Of a DNA stretch of 64,000 nucleotides, positions 1 through 11,089 are shown one piece after another (position 1 is the stretch's first letter; each line of letters opens with the position of its first letter). The notes under the pieces were generated by a model that was given only the letters and a program-made list of their open reading frames with translations, ran no database searches and was not told the origin of the DNA. A program made the translations under genes and the position numbers. Source of the DNA: Pyrrhosoma nymphula (Eukaryota; Arthropoda; Insecta; Odonata; Coenagrionidae); the NCBI GenBank assembly GCA_963573305.1, contig OY754339.1, positions 6,557,941-6,621,940 on the forward strand, read 5' to 3'.

Positions 1-2040
1 GGAAATGTATTTTACCAAAGAAGTTTTATAATAGTTATGAAATACAAAACACATTTGGTTTTTAATCAAGTTAAAATGAATATCCAAACAATGTCCATTA
101 TGCTTTTATTGCGTTGCCTGAAATTTGAGACGTGCTTAAAATAAGCCAGTGAAAACGTTTTTGTTTATCGTTACATAAGCAGAAGGCTTTGCGTACTGGA
201 AACGTGTACAGCGTCACCCCGAACTGAGTTCCACCAGAAAGGACATAGCCAGACAATCGAGATAGACATATTGAAAGAGAGATTTACTGAACAATTTGTA
301 TATACGTTCCTTTCAAATCCAATTTCAACTTCCTTTTCCATTTACTAGCAAATTTCGAACTTTTACGTGCAAGAAAAGTTGTGCATCTATCAGGATTACT
401 ATTTTACTTCAAAATTTCTTTTACAGCATAGGTCGGCATTTGGAAAACCACGGAGGCACCTCTACTTCTGGCGATGGATACTTTTTCGGAGGTTCATCAA
501 TGCCAAGAATGAGAGATATGCTCCTATTTTAGATCGAAATAATTTACACCACTATTGTAGTGGAATATAAAATATTCTTTAACAAAATGAAGCAGATACA
601 AAATTGTTTTAATTTAAAATAAATTTGCGACAAAGGTTGCGTACGAATAAATCTTTTGTGTCTGTTTTCCCATTTTCGTTATAAAAATTATTAATTAATT
701 TTATGCAAATACTTCAGGCTACCAAGTGCTTTTTCAATTTTTCAAACAGGAGTTGTTTGTACTCGTTAATTGCTGTTTGAGCACACAGACTAATACCGAT
801 CCTTTTGAATACATAATACTGGAAACTCTGGCATTATACGACTTCTCATGAGAATGAAAAAATTCATTCGAGGGACGCAGAATCGAGGTGTTCTGAAAGA
901 AATCTGATTGCATGAGAAACACTGGGACGCAGCACAAGTTCAAGTTGGAGTCAACGACATGAAAATCCTTCCCCCCCTCCCCCCTCCCGTCCACCCCTAG
1001 CGTCACCCTGCTCTCCCAGTCTTGGCGAACTAACTATCTAAAGGTATGCACTGCGATCTTGAAGAATTTTCAGAAAAGTTTCTTTAACGATATAGAGAAA
1101 AAGAGGTATAATTTTGCTCTTACCATTATTGTACTTAGACTGATGTCTGTATAAGGGATTTCTCTCATCATGGATTATATATGCGCAGTCGATCAATGTA
1201 CCGATAATCTATCGATACAATGATTTGTTTGGTCCCATTGCTCATGGTTCCAGATTTCACGTTCCGGTAGCTTTTAAGAATAAAATAGTTATGAGGTTGC
1301 GAAAGCTGGAACATTAAAAATATGATCATTCACTGCATGTAGAATAAGAAATGTGTTTTTCACAATTTTAAGAGTTATTTGGGAACTGATTTGCAATTAT
1401 AAGCTAGGATAACTTACTTTATCTTGTTGAAGTGGGATTTGATCAGGTTTTGTTTTTTTCATGGTACTCTCTTTTTTAGTTCGATTTGTATCATAGAAAC
1501 AATTTGTCCTAGTGCAGCCTACGAGTAATGAAAATATCGGCATGCCTGAGTTGCGGTATATAGTGGTATGCTGCGGTAAGAGAAAAACTCGGATATTAAA
1601 TTACTTCGGTATAAATAGTAGATATTTTTTAGTATTTCCTTTTCTATTGAAATGTGTTATATAAGTGACAATAACACGTACTGGATGCTGATGGTTTTCG
1701 TAAATGAGCTAAGAGCATAAAATTGACAATCGCATATACTATTTCCTATCACTGGCAATCGTATAGGAAGAACAGAAAAGAGTAATTCAATTAAATTAGC
1801 CTAAAATTCAGCAGGTGAATTTTTTATCGTTTACCTCTCTTTCAATCGCTTCAAAAATTAATTAGCATTATTCATATTGGAGACAGGCAGCATGTGCGTA
1901 ATGCTCACGGAATAAATATTTAACCGTGGAAAAAGGACCCACGCTTTCAAAATAACCTAATGGTAGAATTCTTATACGCGATTAAAATCCGCATGCTTAC
2001 ACGGCACTGCACACGGTAGAATGTCAGTTAAAGTCCGTTT
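1..2040. other. No gene recognised; AT-rich with one C-rich run
   Basis: I see no coding exon or identifiable repeat here. The one distinctive segment is a run of C tracts at about 968-1000, which on the minus strand gives four or more G runs and could form a G-quadruplex. A 90-codon minus-strand ORF at 734-1006 has no recognisable domain and is probably chance or decayed repeat. Introns or later exons of the minus-strand gene that begins near 4700 would lie across this stretch, but none can be proved from sequence alone. Confidence 0.5.
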
Positions 2041-2044
2041 TGTT

Positions 2045-2255
2045 TGAGTTCTCACGACGATAGAAGAACTCTTTTGCAATTTTTCACTGCTATAAATATT
2101 TGATGCGACCGGTTTCGGTACTTTTCGTAATTATTATTAAGTCTACTTCAGTGTTTTAAATGATTGAAAAGGGTGTATAACGTGAAAACCGTTTGCATTA
2201 AATATACATCACCGTGGAAAACTGTAAAGGGTTTTTATTTCGTCGTGGAAAAATT
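2045..2255. repeat. Head-to-head foldback of PLE-like terminal sequence
   Basis: The left part (2045-2125, minus strand) and the right part (2175-2255, plus strand) read alike when one is reverse-complemented. Shared blocks include a GAAACCGGTC or GAAAACCGTT box, a GCATYAAATAT box, a GTGGAAAACTG-like box and TCGTCGTG. Similarity is roughly 70% by eye. The GAAAC box followed by a palindrome matches the 3' half of hammerhead ribozymes in Penelope-like element ends. The CTGANGA half on the minus strand (CTGAAGTA) is degenerate. I infer an old pair of inverted PLE-type ends with no coding part left. A SINE or other insect repeat carrying the same box is the alternative. Confidence 0.45.
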
Positions 2256-3123
2256 CCACCTCATCAGTCACGAGACTACATCATAATTTCTAATGAGTTA
2301 ACATATTCCAAATTTAATAATTACCCGCGCACTTTTTGAGTCTATCATCCTTTTTTTCCTCCTGGAAGTTTTATGTAATATTTATCAGACAGAATAAGAG
2401 TTGCGTAACATGTACATTCCATTGATAATCGCGAGCACTCTGTGGAATTATTCGCATTACGTGATCCATTAATGATTTAATCTGGCTCACGCGACGAAAT
2501 AACTCTACATTCGCTCGATCTCCTATTCGCTTTCGCTTTCGTACGTAAGCGCGCTCCTTTACACCGCGACCTATTATCAAACAAGGCGGGCGTCAACCTT
2601 AACCTTCCTTCTGCCGAGCGTGGCTGAATGGGAGCGCATTTCTCAACCGTGAGCGCGCATGCCAAGGAACTTTGCGATGGCCTCATCAATGGAAAGAGGA
2701 AGACTTGGCGAATGAAAGAAATAGGAAGATGTAATACGAGGACAAAATGTAGAATTTGACGGATTTCGACGTTTTTTGTCATGAATGTAGTAATTACCAA
2801 ATCAATTTGTCACCCCATATTTGTGGTGTTCATTTAAGTTATAAACTATGAGGACTATGACAAACTTTTGGAGCTGTGCCTGGAAAGGCACGTTGCGTTT
2901 AAAAGAGATTATTTTAAATTTAAATATAATATTGGCGATCGGCCATGCTTTTACAACTGGTGATTTCAACGGCAGCATGGACTGCATAATAGATTCGGAC
3001 GCTTTGATTCTAGGTAACTAGGAACTAGTAGATTGGTGATTTTTGTAGAGAAATTTTCTTCGGCAATGTTCTGAAACTTTATTACCATGATTAATTTTTC
3101 TCATATAATGTTTGTTCCGTGTA

Positions 3124-3679
3124 CGAGGTGTGATAAACAAATAACGGGAATTTTCGTTTTTCTTAAAGAATATTTATTTATCAATCAATATCAATTTTGT
3201 TCCCTTCAAAGTAATCTCCCTAACATATAATACACTTGTGCCAGCGGTTTTTCCAATCTTGGAAGCACTTCTGGAACTCGATTTTCGGTATAGAGTTCAG
3301 CTCCTTCAGCGATTCTGTTTTTATCTCACCAATGGTGGCAAAACGTCGTCCTTTCAAGGCTCTCTTCAGCTTCGGGAATAGAAAGAAGTCACAGGGGGGC
3401 ATGTCCGGCGAGGCAAAATGACGCTTTGTTTTTTACCAAAACTCACGAATAAGCAGTGAGGTGTGAGCGGGGGCATTATCGTGGTGCAATTCCCACGACT
3501 TTTTTTTGCCACAATTCTGGGTGTTTTCGTCGGATTACTTCACGAAAACGGCGCACAACTTCCAGGTAGTATTCCTTATTGACCGTACGACCATGTGACA
3601 GAAACTCGGAATTATTGAAAATCGGAATTATGAAGCCTGCGAAATTTTAAAAGTCCCGTTATATTTTTACCACTCCTCG
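3124..3679 (-). mobile_element. Internally deleted mariner transposon
   Basis: This is a short Tc1/mariner-superfamily element. Both ends carry inverted terminal repeats of about 32 bp (3124-3155 and 3648-3679). They start CGAGGTGTGRTAAA or CGAGGAGTGGTAAA and include a shared AACGGGA block. Each end abuts a TA dinucleotide (3122-3123 and 3680-3681), the expected mariner target duplication. At about 555 bp it is far shorter than a full mariner of about 1.3 kb, and the N-terminal DNA-binding half of the transposase is missing. It probably lies in an intron or the downstream region of the minus-strand gene at 4373-4707, in the same orientation. Confidence 0.9.
3213..3560 (-). pseudogene. Mariner transposase, C-terminal half, broken
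   Basis: Minus-strand reading gives pieces typical of mariner DD34D transposase. A block resembling YYLEVVRRFREVIRRKHPEL is followed by HHDNAPAH at 3461-3486 (second catalytic Asp) and SPDMPPCDFFLFPKLKRALK around 3345-3410, which carries the third catalytic Asp (codon at 3403-3405). The C-terminal end reads WKNRWHKCI and then a stop. Family members usually have SPDLAPCD here, so this copy has diverged slightly. The frame shifts between the HHDN block and the upstream block, a stop interrupts the stretch between HHDN and SPD, and the N-terminus with the first Asp is deleted. The copy cannot encode an active enzyme. Identification is from motif recall, not a search. Confidence 0.9.
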
Positions 3680-4372
3680 TATAAATTATGCATATGCTTT
3701 TCACAAGCGTTTTATCCATTCACGATAACTGCTTGCTTCTGCATTTAAGCTGCTGTCAATGTTTGACACTATGGCACTCAGAACCCTTTCGACCTTTTAG
3801 ACTGTCTAATATACCTTACTATTTCTGACAGCGCCATTCAAATATTCTCAGAAATTAATTTTACCGGTCAAAATCGGCTTTTCTCACTTCTTTAGAATTA
3901 AACCTTAGACACTCTTCTGATGAAGGTTCACTAACTACGGTATTCAACTTCAACTAATTACGGCTGTACTTAGTAGAAAATATAGAGTGAATGAAATGAC
4001 TCGTAATACTTTACAGTTTTTATTTTATTTTATCGTGTGGAATATAAGAAAGTAACTTAATTCACTATGAAGAAGAATTTTCATTGTTGAATTATCCTAG
4101 TTCAAAACGTGCTGACGGAAATCATAGAAAGCGGCGCTTCATCATGAGGATACTTTATTCACGCTTGAAAAAGGATTCAAATAAAAACTCATTTTTGGAA
4201 TGTTTAGTGCAAACACTAGATTCATGCTGCACTCCGCTTTCCACGTTTTCATATAAACACTTTGTATCGCATAGAACGTCCAATATGCAATTTTGAATCG
4301 TATTTTATGGAGCACAGTGAGAAAAATACCAGTTTGAACTTGAGTGAAAAAGAACTTGAGAAAAGTACTCAC

Positions 4373-4484
4373 GGGCTCTTCTATGGACAACAGTCCTCCT
4401 CACTTGCTGGGTCCGGCTCACGTCCTGCGGCAGGGCCGTCGCCAAGGTGACCATGGACAACAATAGAGCGATCCACCACTTCAT
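4373..4484 (-). CDS. First coding exon of an unidentified secreted protein
   Basis: The exon encodes 37 codons plus one base, starting MKWWIALLLSMVTLATA. A basic residue, a hydrophobic core and an ATA/LPQD cleavage site make a classic signal peptide of about 20 residues. The mature part begins LPQDVSRTQQVRRTVVHRRA, polar and arginine-rich. The exon ends at C|GTGAGT (donor GT at 4371-4372), giving a phase-1 intron, which is common after signal-peptide exons. Two weaker donors occur inside the exon (GAC|GTGAGC and CAA|GTGAGG), so its 3' edge could be shorter. The frame stays open upstream, but the ATG at 4484 is chosen because it begins the signal peptide and lies about 190 bases below a TATA box. 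The product family is unknown; a cuticle, neuropeptide or other extracellular protein would all fit. Downstream exons were not found within 1-4370. Confidence 0.6.
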
Positions 4485-4698
4485 CTTGGCGGGATAAGGG
4501 CTGAGGGGTTCGCGGCTACTTTCCCTCGGTGCGGGCGGTGCGAAGCTTTTTTCCCCTTTCTTGGTTTCTCTCCCTGATTGTCCGTTCGACTCGTCTCCGG
4601 AGAGACAGCAGCGACGATCCAAAGGGTTGCGAGTGTGTTGGTATACGCTATGCGAGGAGGGGAAGCCGTTAGCAAAGCCAAAGGGTTGCGGTCTCCGT

Positions 4699-4707
4699 CT
4701 TATATAT
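4699..4707 (-). promoter_or_regulatory. TATA box of the minus-strand gene
   Basis: On the minus strand the sequence reads GATATATAAGACGG, a near-consensus TATA box. A start site about 30 bases downstream would fall near 4670-4680, leaving a 5' leader of about 190 bases before the ATG at 4484. No clear arthropod initiator (TCAGT-like) stands out. The TATA box, leader, signal-peptide start and splice donor are all in the right order on one strand, which is the main reason to accept this as a real gene start. Confidence 0.6.
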
Positions 4708-4719
4708 CGCGAATATTCT

Positions 4720-5385
4720 GCCCCCACCCACTTCCCCCTCTTTGCCAACCCCCTCCGGCCGACTACCATCTTCCTCTCCCCCCTTGTCCTTCCCCTATTC
4801 TCCTCCCCCACCCCATATCGCCGTTCCTTGCCGGTCCTCTTCAGTACCCTACCCGACCCAGCCCAACCCCAGCCTTACCCTACCCACACCCAACCTCTCT
4901 GTATTCCCCTCCCCCCCTGCTCGCCGCATTTCAGCTCCTCGTCCGTTCCCCATTCCTGCACCTCCTATTTCTGCGCGCGAATCTCTTACCTCTCCTCCTC
5001 CTCATCTTGCTTTCCGCTTTTCCTTATTTATCCTCCTCCTCCAACTGACCTCCTCGATTCTCTCTCTCTCCATACATGCTTCCCTCTTTTCGTTCTCCCA
5101 CGCCGTTCTGTTCTTCTTTAGCTTCCGTCTCTTCTCCACCCCCAGGGGGGGGGATCGCGAACAGAAACGCCCCCTCCCCAACCGACCGGCCAATCAACAC
5201 ATTCAGAACACTCACCGCATTTCCCCACTTCCTCTCTCTCTCCTACTTCATCTTCTTCGTCGGTTCATGCAACAGTTCTTCTCCAGCGTCGTCCTCGTAC
5301 ATCTCTGCCAGTCTCTCCTCCTTCTCTACTCCAACACTATTCATTTTACCCCACCGTCCGTTGTTCTTGATTTATGTGTAACAAA
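4720..5385. repeat. Long polypyrimidine/polypurine tract upstream of the promoter
   Basis: About 660 bases are overwhelmingly C and T on the plus strand (A and G on the minus strand), rich in CTCC, TCTC and CCCC. Several long overlapping ORFs in the track come only from this composition. The tract ends right at the TATA region of the minus-strand gene, so it would be the purine-strand upstream region of that promoter. GA-rich promoter tracts can bind GAGA-type factors or adopt triplex structures in arthropods; here that is inference. A decayed pyrimidine-rich repeat is an alternative. Confidence 0.6.
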
Positions 5386-5584
5386 ACAGGTGGCACTCTT
5401 TTGAGTAGAGTGTGACCTCTAGGAGAGGATCGTTGGGACAAATTGATCGAGGGTTTTCTTAGTGGTCATCATGGGAGACATTTAAGTTTCTCTGCCCACT
5501 CATCCACCCTTTCCTAACCCAACCTTTTGGAATCAACATATTTCGATGAAAAAGTTAAAGAATGCTACTTCACTCTACTTCGAC

Positions 5585-6075
5585 ACTCGACTTCAACTAC
5601 GTCGCCAGCATTCGGGACTCTGCTCAGAAATATTAAATTCGCTAACTAGACCAAATAGAAATTAAAGCCGCACGTTTCTTTAAAAACTGCTACGAGCAAT
5701 GAGAGGGCGTGACATTATTGATGTTAGGGCATTGTGAGCCGTTAGAGATTCGAAGGCTACTCGCCAGGTTAAGATTACAAGGAAATTTCAATCACGACAG
5801 GCCCAGGGTGACGTGGAGGAAATTGCGTTAACCCCCCTGCATCTGTAGAACTTAAAGAAGGGGCAAAATATGAACTGCTGAACTGATAGGCACATACAAC
5901 AATCCCTTCTTCCCAAGCATCATTAGTGAATACAAGAGGAACTGAGCGAGACACTAAGGCACTCATTTCTTTTCTCAATATCATTTTCATATTCTTTCCC
6001 CCCTTCTTCAAGGCTAGTGTCCTAACAACCCCTGCCACACGCCCCCGCGTTGGATTGCTGTGTAATATGTTAACT
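5585..6075 (+). mobile_element. Non-LTR retrotransposon family A, 3' fragment 1
   Basis: Plus-strand translation gives the usual C-terminal region after a reverse transcriptase: an SAQKY block, QIEIKAARFFKNCYEQ, then EPLEIRRLLARLRLQGN, and near the end NNPFFPSIIS. These match the RKAARFVKNCYE, EPLEDRRLLARL and SFFPRTI blocks of Jockey/CR1-like LINE ORF2 proteins. Stops interrupt every frame. After the coding remnant comes a 3' UTR ending in CCTGCCACACGCCC and a degraded tail, shared with four other copies in the window. The copy is 5'-truncated and dead. Confidence 0.75.
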
Positions 6076-6199
6076 GACATTGAACTCCACCAAGTGTCTT
6101 TCCATATGTCCATCTTGCTTCACCCAACCTAGCCTTTATCTCTTCGCTGGCGATTGCAACAAAATTATTCAATACATATACGCCTTAGTGGTCCTGGTT

Positions 6200-6510
6200 C
6201 TGTCATAATCTTCTGTCTCAAAGACTCGTGGGTTTTTGATTTGCGTGGTTACTGAAGTTGTGGCCTTTCTCGCTTGGGGCCTGGGATGAATCCCAGCGGT
6301 GATGGCATTTTTAAATGGTAATCCGAAACTTGCTTGTGTTCAATTAGGGGAGCAGTTCAAGTACAGTACTGCGTCCGTCGGATGATACGTTAAACCGTGG
6401 TCTATTTGAGCGACCAGGACGCCTTGCCTCCCTTCTGCTATACCTTACACTCCCAATGTAATACCTTTCTCTCCGGTCTGAAGCGCCGAATATGAATGAT
6501 AAAGACTTGA
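6200..6510 (+). repeat. Dispersed repeat B, copy 1
   Basis: This segment contains GAGCAGTTCAAGTACAGTAC, a TCGGATGATACGTTAAACCGTGGTC block and a terminal CCTTTCTCTCCGGTCTGAAGCG block. The same ordered blocks recur in the next 330 bases and, inverted, near 20660-20760. Such CGTTAAACCGTGGTC blocks are common near the 3' ends of tRNA-derived SINEs in arthropods, so this is probably SINE-like. I cannot assign a named family. Confidence 0.6.
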
Positions 6511-6540
6511 AATCAACGATAAATGCCTTAAAAATTCTTG

Positions 6541-6835
6541 GCGGTTGGAATCGAATTCAATCTATGGCAAACATATCTCTGAATTAATCCTATCACTCCT
6601 AGCATACATTTTGGGGAAACACTTTGAGTACAGTACTCCGATCGTCGAAAGACACTTTAAATCATGTCCCGTTGACGTCTCTCGTTAACAACAGGCTAAT
6701 TCAACGCCAAGGTTCTCTCTATTTTTGTACCTCACTCTACAGTGACATCCTGATACCTTTCCTCCCAGTCTGAAGCGAAAATTTGTGCGAAACATACCTG
6801 AAATGCATGATCGGAATAAAAGCTCCCCACCTTAA
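6541..6835 (+). repeat. Dispersed repeat B, copy 2, tandem with copy 1
   Basis: This carries the same ordered blocks as the copy just upstream in diverged form: TTTGAGTACAGTACTCCGATCGTCG, GACACTTTAAATCATGTCCCGTTG and CCTTTCCTCCCAGTCTGAAGCG. The upstream end has a GGTTGGAATCGAATTC stretch that may be a decayed B box. The two copies lie head to tail, from either tandem duplication or two insertions. Confidence 0.55.
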
Positions 6836-9128
6836 TTCCCCAACTCATTCCCAAGATCCTCTGTTTACAGTAACTTTGCCCCGAACACTTTTCAGCCTTT
6901 GCGTTCATCAGGATATCGATTGATTTGAAATATGAGTAGGTACTGAATTATTACAATCAGGAATAAAACATCCCTTAGTTTATAAAAATTATAGGAAAAA
7001 TACCTAGTCTGGGAATAAATTTTTTTCTGCGGTCTAAAACCGACTGGCGTTCACCGACCAAGAATGAATCGCCTCCACCCTTTCATAAAACCTGAGTCTT
7101 TGAACGCATTAACAAATGAGCCAATTAAAGGAGTTGCATGCGGGCAGGAGACACGACATGAAGTTATGTGCGGGCAGCTCTCTAAATACTCGTTGGTAGA
7201 TTCGAGCCCAATTCAAAAAGAAATCCTGTGCTTGGGGCATTACCAAGTCGATTACCTCTAGCGTATCTCTATTTGTCCCCCTTCCTCGGGACAATGAATT
7301 GACTTGTGAAAAATGAGAGAGTAAGTTACGCTAATAAGCATCAGTTTCATAATGCAGGCTTCGTTCCTTTAGTCTTACTTTGACTTTTTTAAAGGGAGTT
7401 TGAATTCGGAGGTTGCATATTTTACTGGCGTTCTGCGCTGAAGAACCTCATTCAAATTTCAGTGGTTATGTATTTTTTTTATCGATTTTAATATCCCTGC
7501 CTGACTGTCGTTTGTATTTTCGTGAAGGGATCCGTCCGTTGGTCAAAGATTTAAAATATGTACACACTAATGCTTGATTGTGGATGGCAAGAGCCAGTTA
7601 GCTCATCGCTCGTTTGCCTAATATTATGACACGATTTTGCATCAATAAATGGTTTGCGCAATAAGTTTAGCTAACTGCCGAATTGGGTAATTCTTAGTCC
7701 TCGGCTTGTTTCCATTTTTTTAACCATGGAATCCCTACTTCTATAACTACGTAACGTTTATGTAGGAGTAGGAATGGTTATGTGTAGAAGGAAATACGGA
7801 TACTACTGTTTACTTCATTTGTCTACGAGCATTTTCTGCTGACGCTCAATTATTTGTATATATTATTTTTGTCAAGAGGGTTTTTTTGTCAAGTAATTTA
7901 TTTTTAACGATACTATGTCAACAACTTTTTCATATTCATCTTAAGTGTGCGCTTCGTTGATACAGTTTTAAATTATGAACCCAATAAAAATGGTGTCGAG
8001 GGTGAGACTTGGTAAATAATCAAATACCTGAAATTGCAAATTAATTCACCCGCTCGAAATATAATCGCTCGTCTAATTGAGTTGCGTGGTACCCCAGGAA
8101 AAATCTTATATCAGTCTTTCTGCATAAAATATTCCTAATGCGAGGCAAGGATGGATACTCATTACATGGTTATCAATTAGATCAAATTACTTTAATTAAG
8201 CTTAATGGTTTATAATGAAATTTTACATTCCTTTTGTCATCTAGGCGTCATTAAGTTTCTCTCACTTTTTTTTAAATATCCACGGTCGGTATTTATCTTC
8301 GTGAAAAATATGTGGTCATATATGTTTTGTCTGATTACCTAAGAGGTATCTGAAAAACAATGTAGCATGTAGAAAACCCAGAAAATTCGGTGACTTGTTT
8401 TTGTTCAGAATTTGTCCAATTTTACGGTGTTGAATATGCATCTACGAAATACCGTGCTAGCCACCTCAAAGGTGTATGGAACGGGGTGATTCCACAGCAG
8501 GCATGCAGTGCTCGTCCCATTTCAAATATGAACCTCGCACGCTTTACTACGCACAATATAATACTTTTATAACGATTGATTGCCCGAGTCATAAGAGCTA
8601 TATTTTATCAAAATATTTTAAAAATGAACTTTCAATGTAAAGTTTTGTGATTTGAAATGTGAATGTAAAACTACCATGAAATTAACATATCTCTGATTAG
8701 AGGAAAACATTTCGTAGAGTTCTCTTTCAGTTGGGGTCAGAGATTTCCCATTGTCTTTGAAGAATTTTCTTAGTGTTTATCGGTGTTCATCCTCACATAG
8801 ACATACATGAAAATAAAACCGTGTGGCAAATGGATGGCAAAAAATGGCAAAACAATTGAGGAATCTGTTGGCGAGTGCAGGTTTTTCGAAATGCTCACTC
8901 AGTCCCGGTTTTATAATCTCAGTTTGAATATTTTATCGACATGAAAACCGAAATTAATGCGTTCTGTTGACAACGCTCAGATCTAATGGAGAGTCTGATG
9001 TCATACACAAAACCCGAACTCTCAATTAACTTTAAGTTAACGAAAAGGCTACGTCATCTTGCGCTTAACGTTAACCAGACATTATAAATTGAGAAACAGA
9101 TATTGAGGACTTAAGACGTAGCTCAGTA
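6836..9128. other. Nothing recognisable
   Basis: About 2.3 kb of AT-rich DNA. ORFs are at most about 65 codons with no coding character, and I recognise no repeat family, RNA gene or long inverted repeat. It is most simply ancient intergenic or intronic sequence. Confidence 0.5.
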
Positions 9129-9132
9129 TTAA

Positions 9133-10780
9133 GCAGTGTCCAAACTCGTTAGGCATTAGGGAGTATGGATTCGGCTACCTAAATTTTGGGAAGCTAACAG
9201 AAAGGGAGCTTGAGTTTGAACGCCCTTCGCAAGAATCGCCATCTGCTGAGCTGGAAGCCAACGAACGACAAGGGAAATACGGAATACGATTTTGGTTTGA
9301 ATAAATGACCCTCTTGACTAGTGCTGTTTGAAATTGGATTGCGATTATAATACATTTCCTCATTATTTTCGTAGTTTCTCAATATTATGTGGTTAATTCG
9401 TAACATTGAGATTTATATAGTTAGATTCCGTGATATACAGAGTACAGTATAGCACGTCTTATAGCTTTTGATCAATGTGTTTGTATCTTTATAAGTTCGT
9501 GGTTTGTATCAATGTTTCCTTTTGGTAGATAGCCATTCGTGTTGGACTGAGCAGTGGATTAAATTTGTGCTTGTGTATTTATCCATGTCTTTTAGCAGTA
9601 TAAAGCACGTATTTTTAGTTTATATTCATTGTGTTTGTATCTTTCTAAGTACGTGGTTTGTATCAATGTTTTTGGTAGATAGCGATTCGTGTTGGACTGA
9701 GCAGTTTATTAAATTTGTGGTTGCTTCAATTCGAATTTTATACTATCCCTGAGCTGTTATTTCCTTTTGCGTGCATTATTAATAGCTAAGTCTGTTTACG
9801 GCGATACCCATCCACCACATGATGTCTATTTAGTATTGGACATCCTTTGGATGTTCATAGGATGAGACCCTATAAGGTTCATGCAGTGACATCCATATGG
9901 AGGCCACGAAATGATGTACAATGGACATGATGTAAAATAAATCTTAAATAATAATATTAATTACATGCATGTACAATTTCAAAATGGTACAGGAGCTTCG
10001 TCTACAGTCGCATAAAACTATCTTTTGCTTACTATAATTGAAGGGTTAGGTTTTGGTTGTTGGTAAATGGGGTTTTGAAGACTAACTATTGTGGGGAAGA
10101 ACTATTATAGCTTGCCTTTTTTGAGTGTTTCTTTTGTATTGTAGTTACTTTTAGTTTCGTTAAAAACTTACAACATTGTAGACTTTATTTAGACGCGTGG
10201 TGGTAGTTTTTTGCTGGTTTATATTTTTAGTTTAGATCCGCCTTCTCCTTTCTAGCTATAATTAACTGTTCGGTTGATTGATTCGTTACTCCTAATAATA
10301 AAATTTGAATTTAAAAAATATCTATCATGCGCAAGACAATAAAAAAAATCTGATTTGTAAACACTCAAAATACTTCCCCGCTATGACACTTGTATATTGT
10401 CTCACTCCTTGATATGAAGGTCTCTGTCTATTCGTTGCTTCCGAAGATGAAATTTATAAAATAAATCAATCTAACATTTATCATTCATTAAATGTATTCA
10501 TAAGAACTCACACCTTTCCATTCAAAACAAATTACCTCCCCGCCATATTTACTGCAATTCCACTCATTCCACTACTTTTCACGCTTTTACTACTCGGAAC
10601 TATGGGAAATTCAAAATGGTGGCACATTTAGGAAGGACTTGTTGTACCCTAAATCTGGCGAGCGATTTGGCTGCCCAGATCCGCTCTCTTACTCTGCCTA
10701 ACGAGTTTGGACACACTTCAAGATGGCGTCCTCCCTAAATTTCCGGATTTAGGTACCTAACTGGCGAGTTTGGACACGGC
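9133..10780. mobile_element. Non-autonomous DNA transposon flanked by TTAA
   Basis: The ends are inverted copies of GCMGTGTCCAAACTCG: the left end starts at 9133, the right end finishes at 10780, and the match continues weakly inward. Each end abuts TTAA (9129-9132 and 10781-10784), the target duplication of piggyBac and some Kolobok elements. A third copy of the end motif (AACGAGTTTGGACACAC) lies just inside the right end at about 10705-10720. The 1.65-kb interior has no transposase-like ORF and contains the tandem repeat at 9474-9720. This looks like a deletion derivative or MITE mobilised by an element elsewhere. Confidence 0.75.
9474..9720 (+). repeat. Imperfect two-copy tandem repeat
   Basis: Copies at about 9474-9572 and 9628-9720 share GTGTTTGTATCTTT, a CGTGGTTTGTATCAATGTTT block, GGTAGATAG and TTCGTGTTGGACTGAGCAG. 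The period is about 154 bases, including a less similar linker. The repeat lies within the TTAA-flanked transposon, so it is probably an internal duplication of that element. The 82-codon ORF across it is repetitive, not a gene. Confidence 0.75.
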
Positions 10781-11005
10781 TTAAGTACAAATGTTTAAGA
10801 GGAATTTTTACGTTAGAGGCCACATGACTTAATCGATAGCTAGGTTCGAAAGGCTACCTTGACTTTAAACGGACCATTAATACCAAATTAACTGTAAATG
10901 TGAACTTTATAGGCAACAATTTAGGAAAGTTTAAGTTAATTTAGAAAGGAGAAAGTCAATATTTCAGTTTTATTTTAAATCAGTTCACCGTATATCGACC
11001 GTAAT

Positions 11006-11085
11006 ATCGACCGTATAGGGTCAAATACCCTATACGGTCGATAAATTGACGGAACGCAATATGGATTGCGTTCCGTCAATTTATC
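11006..11085. repeat. Two adjacent perfect hairpins
   Basis: Hairpin 1 has perfectly complementary 16-base arms at 11006-11021 and 11027-11042 with a 5-base loop. Hairpin 2 has perfect 21-base arms at 11040-11060 and 11065-11085 with a 4-base loop (ATGG). They share three bases (11040-11042). A direct repeat of TATCGACCGTA precedes them. Perfect arms in otherwise decayed DNA suggest a young foldback insertion, or a small hairpin transcript. No TA flank or known family is evident. Confidence 0.8.
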
Positions 11086-11089
11086 TACA

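Noticed and set aside
4305..4811. 168-codon minus-strand ORF taken as a whole gene
   Set aside because: Only the part from the ATG at 4484 to the donor at 4373 is gene-like. The upstream part lies over the TATA box and leader, and the downstream part reads through the donor.
4561..5404. Overlapping plus-strand ORFs of 156-220 codons, Pro-, Ser- and Leu-rich
   Set aside because: They occupy all three frames at once because the tract is nearly free of A and G and so of stop codons. No domain or start context supports them.
5775..6113. 112-codon minus-strand ORF (and a similar one at 22878-23201)
   Set aside because: Both are antisense to family A LINE fragments, and the coding signal lies on the plus strand.
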